A stretch of 12,663 nucleotides of DNA from Oscillospiraceae bacterium (GTDB lineage Bacteria > Bacillota_A > Clostridia > Oscillospirales > Ruminococcaceae), in the NCBI GenBank assembly GCA_017848205.1, contig JAGDDO010000223.1, positions 1-12,663 of the forward strand. Direction: 5' to 3'. The notes beneath the pieces are model-generated. The model was not told the DNA's origin. It did no database searches and was given only the letters and a program-made list of their open reading frames with translations. This document shows, one piece after another, positions 1 through 6,191 of this stretch (positions are counted from its first letter, which is position 1; every line of letters starts with the position of its first letter). The position numbers were made by a program, and so were the translations under genes.

Positions 1-440
1 GTAACAGGTTTTTCCGGCACAATAACAGTAGCGTACGGTATTTCAGGAATTGCATCCTGGTAACGCATTGTAGTAACAGGCATTGTGATCTCAGGAAGAT
101 CGATAACGGCCTGTTCAGAAGTAGTAGTAACGACCGGTTCACTGGTAGTAACAGCCGGTAAAGTGATCTCCTGAGTAAGAAGTCTGGTCGCAAGATTCAT
201 GTCACGGAGATTGATAACACCGTCTCTGTTAAAATCATATTTGTCATACTCTTCAGGAGAAAGTTCTGTTTTACCCATAAAGCACTGCTTAAGTTTCAGA
301 ACGTCTGCAGCAGTATAGGTATAAGCTGAATCAGCCAGAACACTGTTTCTGCCAGCCGGATCAGTTAATCGTCCCGAAGCTGCGACTGCAGAAAACATAA
401 CTGCAGCAAGCAGTATTTTTCCAAATGTTTTATAATTCAT
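1..440 (-). CDS. Secreted protein with N-terminal half-dockerin and Thr-rich linker (partial, C-terminus outside window)
   Basis: I read this open frame directly: 146 codons from an ATG at 438-440, running off the left edge. Residues 1-8 are a basic n-region and 9-22 a hydrophobic core, so a signal peptide is likely, with cleavage near Ala21 or Ala36. Residues about 43-88 resemble a type I dockerin: a first helix (TAADVLKLKQ) whose preceding calcium loop is missing, then a full calcium loop with Asp69, Asn71, Asp73, Asn77 and Asp80 (pattern DxNxDGxINxxD) and its helix. From about residue 92 a Thr/Pro/Val-rich linker follows, with ITLPAVTT- and ITMPVTT-like units. A half-dockerin at the N-terminus suggests docking to a cohesin or an intramolecular calcium module; the function of the missing C-terminal part cannot be told. 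AAGGTG lies 5 bases before the ATG. It is divergent from the C39-like lipoprotein gene. Confidence 0.85.
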   Translation of the reverse strand, partial: MNYKTFGKILLAAVMFSAVAASGRLTDPAGRNSVLADSAYTYTAADVLKLKQCFMGKTELSPEEYDKYDFNRDGVINLRDMNLATRLLTQEITLPAVTTSEPVVTTTSEQAVIDLPEITMPVTTMRYQDAIPEIPYATVIVPEKPV

Positions 441-516
441 AATGCACCTTTTTTCCCGTTTCATAATTTTCATTATAATCTGATGTACGTCGCCCCTGGA
501 ACAGTACACCTGTATA

Positions 517-545
517 AGTATATCACAATGAAAACAAATTATCAA
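517..545 (-). promoter_or_regulatory. Promoter of the dockerin-protein gene
   Basis: On the minus strand TTGATA (540-545) and TATACT (517-522) are separated by 17 bases, a good sigma-70-type match. Transcription would start near 510 and give a leader of about 70 nt. A second TATAAT on the minus strand at 472-477 has no convincing -35 box. I find no recognisable riboswitch in the leader, only a short AT-only hairpin. Confidence 0.65.
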
Positions 546-574
546 GGGCATAATATGTACAAAAATACAGGTTG

Positions 575-628
575 CAAACTGATTTACAAACTGAAAAACG
601 ATTTTCAGCCGTATCTTACATGAGATAC
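575..628. promoter_or_regulatory. Repeat cluster between divergent promoters, possible operator
   Basis: Three elements lie in a row between the two divergent promoters. CAAACTGA occurs at 575-582 and 587-594 as a direct repeat with a 12-base period. CTGAAAA (591-597) pairs with TTTTCAG (602-608) across a 4-base loop. GTATCT (611-616) pairs with AGATAC (623-628) across 6 bases. The last ends 25 bases before the -35 box of the peptidase gene. The repeats are seen directly; a binding role is inference. Confidence 0.4.
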
Positions 629-653
629 TCGAAAATTTTAGCCAACTTGTCTA

Positions 654-681
654 TTGACAAATTCATTTTTTTCATTATAAT
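654..681 (+). promoter_or_regulatory. Consensus promoter of the C39-like lipoprotein gene
   Basis: TTGACA (654-659) and TATAAT (676-681) both match the sigma-70-type consensus exactly and are 16 bases apart. The start point would fall near 688, giving a leader of about 29 nt before the TTG start codon. This is the strongest promoter match in the window. Confidence 0.85.
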
Positions 682-700
682 AATAATATAAAATTGAATT

Positions 701-708
701 AAAGGAAG
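701..708 (+). promoter_or_regulatory. Ribosome binding site that supports a TTG start
   Basis: AAAGGAAG ends 8 bases before TTG at 717. The next in-frame ATG is codon 83, after the signal peptide, so the TTG start is needed to keep the export signal. Confidence 0.75.
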
Positions 709-716
709 TAAATTAC

Positions 717-1514
717 TTGAAATACAGAATAACACCACTCATCACAGCAGGCGTGCTGCTATTAGGGCTATGTTCCTGTTCTGTAAGGAAAAATGAGAAT
801 CTGTTTGATGATGAGTTTACAGATAAAATTGTTCCGGTTGAATTGGTTGAAAGCTATAACAGACCGGAAATCGGACTCGAAAACGCAAAAAGCGAAGATC
901 CGATAGTGAATTTAAACAAAAAAACTGAAAAAACAGAATATACGATAAGATTAAACTGCGTAATGCAGAAGCCTGAACTCCCTACAGGATGTGAGGTCAC
1001 TGCTCTTACCACAGTTCTGAACTACTTAGGCTATGATGTCACAAAGACAGAACTGGCAAAGAATTATCTGCCGACCGCTTCTCTCGGAAGCACCGGATTT
1101 GACAAGGCGTTTATCGGAAATCCTGCTTCAGACGGCGGTTACGGATGCTATGCTCCTGTTATCGTTGAAACAGCTCAGAAATATCTTATTCAGAGAACCA
1201 TGGATGTTACAGCATGGAACGTAAGCGGTACTGAATTCGACGATCTATTCGAATACATCGACAACGATGTTCCTGTAATCGTATGGGCAAGCATGAATCT
1301 GATGGATGTTGAACTTACTGACGCTTTCTACGGTGAGGACAGAAAATCAGTACAGTGGTACAATAACGAACACTGCATGGTACTCTGCGGATACGACAAA
1401 AAAGACAATACTGTAATTGCAGCCGATCCACTCAAGGGTATGATGAAATACAACAGAGACCGTTTCAAAATGATATACAATCAGCTTGACAAACAGGCGG
1501 TCATTATAGATTAA
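717..1514 (+). CDS. C39-like cysteine peptidase, predicted lipoprotein
   Basis: 265 residues from a TTG start. Residues 1-21 form a lipoprotein signal: basic start, hydrophobic 8-18, then L-C-S-C with Cys21 as the likely lipidated residue (Cys19 gives the -2 position an unusual residue). A polar spacer runs to about residue 75. Residues 80-260 match the peptidase C39-like fold (Peptidase_C39_2 type): catalytic Cys92 in PTGCEVTAL, His219 in NEHCMVLCGYD and Asp237 in AADP. The family is papain-like; members cleave peptides or are housekeeping proteins of unknown substrate. There is no ABC transporter in the same gene or next to it, unlike bacteriocin-exporting C39 proteins. It has its own promoter and terminator, so it is monocistronic. 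Divergence from a dockerin protein hints at a role at the cell surface, perhaps in processing exported proteins; that is inference. Confidence 0.88.
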   Translation: MKYRITPLITAGVLLLGLCSCSVRKNENLFDDEFTDKIVPVELVESYNRPEIGLENAKSEDPIVNLNKKTEKTEYTIRLNCVMQKPELPTGCEVTALTTVLNYLGYDVTKTELAKNYLPTASLGSTGFDKAFIGNPASDGGYGCYAPVIVETAQKYLIQRTMDVTAWNVSGTEFDDLFEYIDNDVPVIVWASMNLMDVELTDAFYGEDRKSVQWYNNEHCMVLCGYDKKDNTVIAADPLKGMMKYNRDRFKMIYNQLDKQAVIID

Positions 1515-1520
1515 AGAGAT

Positions 1521-1552
1521 GCAGGTTAACCGTTTCGGGTTAACCTGCTTTT
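1521..1552 (+). terminator. Rho-independent terminator of the C39-like gene
   Basis: A perfect 11-bp stem (GCAGGTTAACC at 1521-1531 with GGTTAACCTGC at 1538-1548), a 6-base loop and a following TTTTATT tract, seven bases after the stop codon. Confidence 0.9.
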
Positions 1553-1627
1553 ATTGTTAACAGCACCAGCAATCATCCAGTTAACGCATACAGTAACGTT
1601 AACATATATAATATAGTATACGTTAAC
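1525..1627. repeat. Cluster of six GTTAAC palindromes
   Basis: GTTAAC occurs at 1525, 1539, 1556, 1580, 1598 and 1622. The first two are the arms of the terminator stem. The other four lie in noncoding DNA with start-to-start distances of 24, 18 and 24 bases, and two of them are part of a longer direct repeat ACGTTAAC (1596-1603, 1620-1627). The sequences between them are not alike. The convergent gap holds no other gene. Confidence 0.6.
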
Positions 1628-1640
1628 CGTAAGCAGTATA

Positions 1641-1685
1641 AAATAAAAGCTCCTGTTTCATCTGATCGAAACAGGAGCAGTTTTT
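1641..1685. terminator. Bidirectional terminator between the convergent genes
   Basis: GCTCCTGTTTC (1649-1659) pairs with GAAACAGGAGC (1668-1678) in a perfect 11-bp stem with an 8-base loop. The minus-strand transcript of the fusion gene would end in UUUUAUUU (from 1641-1648); the plus strand has AGTTTTT on the other side. It lies 33 bases beyond the stop codon of the minus-strand gene, so its main job is probably to end that transcript. Confidence 0.88.
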
Positions 1686-1710
1686 ATATTAGTTTATAGC
1701 CGATATCAAA

Positions 1711-4239
1711 TCAGGCAGTAACAATGCTGTTATCTTCCTGAAGCTTGAGTTTTTCAACCGCATTTTCTCTCATCTTGTACTTGAGGATCTTGCCGGCAGC
1801 ATTCATTGGGAACGAGTCAACAAAGTCAACGTACTTCGGAACCTTGTGCTTAGCCATATTTGCAAGTACATAATCCTTGATCTCATCCTGTGAGGAAGTT
1901 TCGCCTTCCTTGAGAATGATGCAAGCCATGATCTCTTCGCCGTAAGCCTTGTCCGGAACGCCGATTACCTGAACGTCCTTTACCTTCGGATGAGTGTAGA
2001 TAAAGTCTTCAATTTCCTTAGGGTAAATGTTTTCGCCGCCGCGGATGATCATATCCTTGATTCGGCCGGTGATCTTGTAGTATCCTTCAGGTGTTCTTCT
2101 TGCAAGGTCGCCTGTGTGGAGCCAGCCGTCAGCATCGATAGCCGCTGCAGTTGCTTCAGGCATTTTATAGTAGCCCTTCATGATGTTGTAGCCTCTTGCA
2201 ACAAATTCACCGTCAGTGTTGTCAGGGAGATCTTCACCTGTTTCAGGATCAACGATCTTGCACTCAACGCCGAACATTGCACGTCCTACTGTATTTACAC
2301 GAACGTCAAGTGAGTCATCAGTCTGGCTCATTGTGCATCCAGGGCTTGCTTCTGTCTGACCGTATGTGATACAAATGTCAGTCATATGCATCTTTTCAAC
2401 GACTTCTTCCATTACCTTGATAGGGCACGGGCTTCCTGCCATGATACCTGTTCTCATGTGTGAGAAGTCAGTTTTTTCAAAGTCAGAATGTCCGAGCATT
2501 GCAATAAACATTGTAGGAACGCCGTGGAAAGCGGTGATCTTTTCCTGATTGATGCAGGCAAGTGACTTTCTCGGAGAGAATGCTGTGATCGGTGACATTG
2601 TGGTACCGTGTGTCACGCTGGCAGTCATTGCAAGAACCATTCCGAAGCAGTGGAACATAGGAACCTGGATCATCATGCGGTCTGCTGTTGAAAGATCCAT
2701 GCAGTCGCCGATAGCCTTACCGTTGTTTACTACATTATAATGCGTGAGCATAACGCCCTTAGGGAATCCTGTTGTACCTGATGTGTACTGCATATTGCAG
2801 ACATCATCATACTCGATCTTGCTTCTCATCTTTTCAACTTCCGAAAGAGGAACAGTATCAGCAAGTTCAAGAGCTTCTTCCCATGTATATGCACCGTCGA
2901 TCTTTGCGCCGACAGTAATAACGTTCTTGAGACGCGGAAGTTTCTTTGATTCGAGCTTACCCGGTTCACATGTCCTGAGTTCAGGGCAGAGTCCGTTGAT
3001 TATTTCAGTGTAGCTTGTATCCTTAAAGCCGTCGATCATTACGAGTGTATGAGTGTCGGACTGCTTAAGGAGGTACTCTGCTTCATAGATTTTGTAAGCT
3101 GTATTTACTGTAACAAGAACTGCGCCGATCTTTGTTGTTGCCCAGAAAGTAATGTACCACTGAGGAACGTTTGTAGCCCATATTGCTACATGATCGCCTC
3201 TCTTGACACCGAGAGCGATAAGTGTTCTTGCAAACTGATCCACATCATCGCGGAATTCAGGATATGTTCTTGTATAGTCAAGTTCAGTATATCTGAAAGC
3301 GTACTGTTCAGGGAATTCTTCACATACTCTGTCAAGTACATCAGGGAATGTCTTGGCAATGAGCTTGTTCTTTCTCCAGAGATACTTACCTGTATTTGAC
3401 TTGTTGCTCGGGAGCTCTTTGCTTTCAGATTCAGTAAATCTCTTGCAGTATTCAGCAAAGTGCGGGAATACGATACCGGCTTCTGAAATGCTGCTTGCAC
3501 CCCACTTTGTTACCCATTCAAATGAGATATATCCGTCGTAGCCTATTCCTTCGAGTTCTTCCCAGAAGCTGTCAAGCGGAAGATCACCTTCGCCCATGAG
3601 ACAGAACTGGATCTTGTCATCCTTTACTATACTGTCCTTGGCATGTACGTGTCTGATAAACTTGCCGACATTTTCGATTGTCTTTTCAGGAGCTTCGTTA
3701 AAATATCTGTAAGGATGGTGAATATCCCAGAGAACTGCAACATTCGGTGAATCTGCTTTGTCGATAAGAGTCTTAAGACGGGCAGTATCAGCATACACAC
3801 CATTTGTTTCAACGAGAAGTGTAACGTTCTTTCCGGCTGCGTAAGCTGCAAGCTTCTTAAGAACCTCTGCTACGTAGTCATCGTCTGAGTCACCGTCAAC
3901 AGGGCCTGCAGCCTTGTCTGCAAGAACTCTTACATATGGTGAGGAAACCTTTTCTGCAAGATCGATAAATCCCTTTACTTCTGCAATGTTAGCCTCTTCG
4001 TTCTCCCTGTATTTAAGACAGCATCCTGATGAAACACATGGAATTTCAAGATTTACTCCGCGTAGTACGGACAGAGTCTTGTCAACATTTTTTTCGGAAA
4101 ACTGTTTTGAGAACATCATGTCAGCGACCTGGCCGTAGCTTCTTAGTTCCATTCCGTCATAACCGAAGTCCTTGGCCATAGAGTAAACATCAGGCCAGCT
4201 GAAACCAGAGCAGGCACCTGTAGAAAAAGAAATTTTCAT
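1711..4239 (-). CDS. Fusion of a sugar isomerase/epimerase-like TIM barrel and an acyl-CoA synthetase
   Basis: 842 residues from ATG 4237-4239, chosen because GGAGG lies 7 bases upstream; a longer reading to 4308 has no such site. Residues 1-268 are a xylose-isomerase-like TIM barrel (AP endonuclease 2 / sugar phosphate isomerase-epimerase superfamily) with likely metal ligands Glu144 (VETNG), Asp172 (WDIHH), His197/His199 (HVHAKD) and Glu241 (SFEW). A short polar linker follows. Residues about 290-842 are a full AMP-forming ligase of the ANL superfamily: P-loop YTSGTTGFPKG 485-495, YGQTE 626-630, TGD with Asp711, GRIKD with Arg726, GGENIYPKEIE 734-744 and catalytic Lys817 in GKILK. The motifs most resemble fatty acyl-CoA synthetases (ACSF2-like). 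No Met lies between 215 and 401, so a separate ligase start is unlikely. It would convert a carboxylic acid, ATP and CoA to acyl-CoA and AMP; the barrel substrate is unknown. It has its own promoter and terminator and is predicted cytoplasmic. Confidence 0.92.
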   Translation of the reverse strand: MKISFSTGACSGFSWPDVYSMAKDFGYDGMELRSYGQVADMMFSKQFSEKNVDKTLSVLRGVNLEIPCVSSGCCLKYRENEEANIAEVKGFIDLAEKVSSPYVRVLADKAAGPVDGDSDDDYVAEVLKKLAAYAAGKNVTLLVETNGVYADTARLKTLIDKADSPNVAVLWDIHHPYRYFNEAPEKTIENVGKFIRHVHAKDSIVKDDKIQFCLMGEGDLPLDSFWEELEGIGYDGYISFEWVTKWGASSISEAGIVFPHFAEYCKRFTESESKELPSNKSNTGKYLWRKNKLIAKTFPDVLDRVCEEFPEQYAFRYTELDYTRTYPEFRDDVDQFARTLIALGVKRGDHVAIWATNVPQWYITFWATTKIGAVLVTVNTAYKIYEAEYLLKQSDTHTLVMIDGFKDTSYTEIINGLCPELRTCEPGKLESKKLPRLKNVITVGAKIDGAYTWEEALELADTVPLSEVEKMRSKIEYDDVCNMQYTSGTTGFPKGVMLTHYNVVNNGKAIGDCMDLSTADRMMIQVPMFHCFGMVLAMTASVTHGTTMSPITAFSPRKSLACINQEKITAFHGVPTMFIAMLGHSDFEKTDFSHMRTGIMAGSPCPIKVMEEVVEKMHMTDICITYGQTEASPGCTMSQTDDSLDVRVNTVGRAMFGVECKIVDPETGEDLPDNTDGEFVARGYNIMKGYYKMPEATAAAIDADGWLHTGDLARRTPEGYYKITGRIKDMIIRGGENIYPKEIEDFIYTHPKVKDVQVIGVPDKAYGEEIMACIILKEGETSSQDEIKDYVLANMAKHKVPKYVDFVDSFPMNAAGKILKYKMRENAVEKLKLQEDNSIVTA

Positions 4240-4246
4240 CTTAATT

Positions 4247-4251
4247 CCTCC
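4247..4251 (-). promoter_or_regulatory. Ribosome binding site fixing the fusion-gene start
   Basis: GGAGG on the minus strand lies 7 bases before ATG 4237-4239. It also falls inside the longer open reading frame, showing that the 23 extra N-terminal codons up to 4308 are untranslated leader. Confidence 0.85.
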
Positions 4252-4296
4252 GTTATAATATATAGTGAAGTTATTGTTCGAATTCACACAACTTAA

Positions 4297-4325
4297 ATTA
4301 TAACACATTATTACGAAAAAATCAA
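4297..4325 (-). promoter_or_regulatory. Promoter of the TIM-barrel/acyl-CoA synthetase gene
   Basis: On the minus strand TTGATT (4320-4325) and TATAAT (4297-4302) are 17 bases apart. The start point would be near 4290, about 50 nt before the ATG. Confidence 0.75.
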
Positions 4326-4407
4326 CAAATACGCCTTATTTTTTTTGTTACTGTTTCCGTGATATCTGCACAAATGTATCTGTGCGTCTGTTAATGGACA
4401 CATGGCG

Positions 4408-4440
4408 AAAAAATAAGGCCCGGCACACTGGCCAGGCCTT
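4408..4440 (-). terminator. Rho-independent terminator of the GH5 gene
   Basis: On the minus strand the hairpin is AAGGCC/GGCCTT (4435-4440 with 4415-4420), one C-A mismatch, then 3 bp GGC/GCC around a 6-base loop. It is followed by AUUUUUU (4408-4414) and starts four bases after the GH5 stop codon. Confidence 0.85.
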
Positions 4441-4444
4441 GTAT

Positions 4445-6031
4445 TTACTTGTTTTTTCTGCACAGGACCTCGTAAAGAAGTTCATTTCTGTTTGCTGCAG
4501 GTTCAAGAGAACTGTTCATGTAAAGTCCGAAGGATTCCTCGTGATATGTATGATAGTTATAGCTTATCCTGTACTTATTGAAAATATCAATAACGTCTGA
4601 TACCCAACGGTCTCCGCCCTTATCATCAGTAAAGCTCACTGTGCCGGTACCGAATTCACCGCAGTAAACAGGAACGTTGTACTTTTCGGAAAACTCTGCG
4701 TAAGCCTTTATATTTTTTTCAAGGAAATCCTTGTTAAGAAACGAGATTGATTCAGCTTTCCAGATATCAACTCTCGGTCTGATGGTAGCTTCACCGCTTG
4801 AAGAACGGATACGGAAATATCCGCTTGCCTGGTAACTGTAATTCTTGACCGGTCTGAAAAATCCGACTGAACCGCTTGCGTCATCGGTAGTACCGGATAC
4901 AAGATAGCTTCCGCCGCGTTTTCTTCCCTTGGTGCTTACAAACTTACCGTTTCCTATATTGTTGCTTGCCCAGAAATACATCGAGCAGGACTTGTCAAAA
5001 TTGCTTGCATAAACGACACGGGTACGGTTGCCTTCGCTGTCAAATTCAGTGATGGCAATATCGTCAACATAAACTGCACCGTTTTCGCCGATCTCACGTG
5101 CCTGAAAAACGTAGCTTAAGATCTGGTCATCGTCAGTTACAGTAACACGGTCGCTTTCAATATACTGCCATTCCCTGTTTTCAAGATCACACTGTTCACC
5201 GTTGAATGTGCCTGCGTGCCAGCTTACTCCGTCAGCGAAAATGTCTTCCTCGTTCGGATAGATCTTATTGAATTCACTCGTATTTGACCAGGAAAGTCCC
5301 TGATGTGTAAATGTATACGGATTATAGAAATGGAATTCATAAACCGCATTGTAATTGTCATCGGAAAGAGCAAAATTATGCTCGTCGTTGGATCTGCTCC
5401 ATTCCAGTTCAAAAGTCTCCTCATTCTGGAATGTCAGTATCTTTTCTATAAATATGATATGATTACGGTCGGCTTCACGAACCGCTTTTACCATACGGTT
5501 AAGAAGTTCCGCCCATTTTCTGCTGCCTGCCCAGACATCATCTGCAGGAATGACCGGTTCATTAAGAAGACCGTATCCGACAATGCATGGTTCGTCGCAG
5601 TACCGTTCAGCGATGGCTTTCCATAGAGCGACCAGTCTGTTCTGATTTTCTGCATTGCTCCACAAAGCAGTACCGCCGCCCTGAGACTGATAACCGCCCT
5701 GCGGATAGTGCATGTTGAGAACGATACGCATACCGTTTTCCCTTGCCCATTCCACATTCCGGTCTATCCACTCAAAGCCGGTTTCCTTATATTCATATGG
5801 TTTGCTGTCATCTTCGAACAATCCGTAATTCAGATAAAATCTTACCGAATTAAATCCCATTTCCGCAAGCTCTCTGTAGCTGTCCTTTGTATGATGGGTA
5901 TCATACGGCGGAAGCGACGGATTATCCCAGACATTATTTCCGAAAGCCATACCTTTCAGCAGATACTCCCTGTCGTTTTCGTCCCTAAGCAGCCTGCCGT
6001 CTGTATGTATGAAACCTTTGTAAAGATCCAT
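4445..6031 (-). CDS. Glycoside hydrolase family 5 enzyme with an inserted beta-rich domain, no signal peptide
   Basis: 528 residues. A GH5 (beta/alpha)8 barrel: Arg64 in SVRFY, the HYPQG segment at 108-112, the acid/base Glu158 in GLLNEPV, His234 in EFHFYNP, and the nucleophile Glu459 in VYCGEFGTG. The family cleaves beta-1,4-glucans, mannans or related glycosides with retention; the substrate here cannot be told. About residues 259-428, between the His234 strand and the nucleophile strand, is extra sequence with a beta-sandwich look (VYVDDIAI at 320-327, many Ser/Gly turns), like a carbohydrate-binding module. An in-frame TAG lies 18 bases before the ATG, so no signal peptide was missed; there is no dockerin. 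It is thus probably intracellular and acts on imported oligosaccharides. AGGGGG lies 11 bases before the start. It has its own terminator and a likely promoter. Confidence 0.9.
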   Translation of the reverse strand: MDLYKGFIHTDGRLLRDENDREYLLKGMAFGNNVWDNPSLPPYDTHHTKDSYRELAEMGFNSVRFYLNYGLFEDDSKPYEYKETGFEWIDRNVEWARENGMRIVLNMHYPQGGYQSQGGGTALWSNAENQNRLVALWKAIAERYCDEPCIVGYGLLNEPVIPADDVWAGSRKWAELLNRMVKAVREADRNHIIFIEKILTFQNEETFELEWSRSNDEHNFALSDDNYNAVYEFHFYNPYTFTHQGLSWSNTSEFNKIYPNEEDIFADGVSWHAGTFNGEQCDLENREWQYIESDRVTVTDDDQILSYVFQAREIGENGAVYVDDIAITEFDSEGNRTRVVYASNFDKSCSMYFWASNNIGNGKFVSTKGRKRGGSYLVSGTTDDASGSVGFFRPVKNYSYQASGYFRIRSSSGEATIRPRVDIWKAESISFLNKDFLEKNIKAYAEFSEKYNVPVYCGEFGTGTVSFTDDKGGDRWVSDVIDIFNKYRISYNYHTYHEESFGLYMNSSLEPAANRNELLYEVLCRKNK

Positions 6032-6064
6032 ACAGTCTGTTTCCCCCTAGTTTACTATATAACT

Positions 6065-6093
6065 ATTATACTTACAGATTAAATTCGAGATAA
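6065..6093 (-). promoter_or_regulatory. Probable promoter of the GH5 gene
   Basis: On the minus strand TATAAT (6065-6070) is a perfect -10 box; 17 bases further up is TTATCT (6088-6093), a poor -35 box. A weak -35 within a palindrome fits a promoter that depends on a regulator. An alternative pair, TTGTAT and TTATCT 17 bases apart, starts further upstream. Confidence 0.5.
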
Positions 6094-6100
6094 TTTAATC
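6077..6100. promoter_or_regulatory. AT-rich perfect palindrome overlapping the GH5 promoter, candidate operator
   Basis: GATTAAATT (6077-6085) and AATTTAATC (6092-6100) are exact inverted repeats around the 6-base spacer CGAGAT. The element covers the -35 position of the predicted GH5 promoter. There is no U-tract, so it does not look like a terminator. No regulator gene is in the window. Confidence 0.5.
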
Positions 6101-6191
6101 CGAATAGAAAATACAATGCATCAAATTGTTATATTTGTTAGTTTTGCACAAATATTCAGCAGTTCTATCTTATCACATTTTTTCAATAAAG

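Noticed and set aside
441..510. A riboswitch in the leader of the dockerin-protein gene
   Set aside because: Only about 70 nt, with one short AT-only stem; no known aptamer core or terminator/antiterminator pair is visible.
4237..4308. A 23-codon N-terminal extension of the TIM-barrel/synthetase fusion
   Set aside because: GGAGG lies inside the extension, 7 bases before the ATG at 4237-4239, and the predicted promoter -10 box overlaps the extended start, so the extension would not be transcribed in full.
4368..4385. Inverted repeat GCACA/TGTGC upstream of the fusion-gene promoter
   Set aside because: Only 5 bp with an 8-base loop and no U-tract; it could occur by chance.
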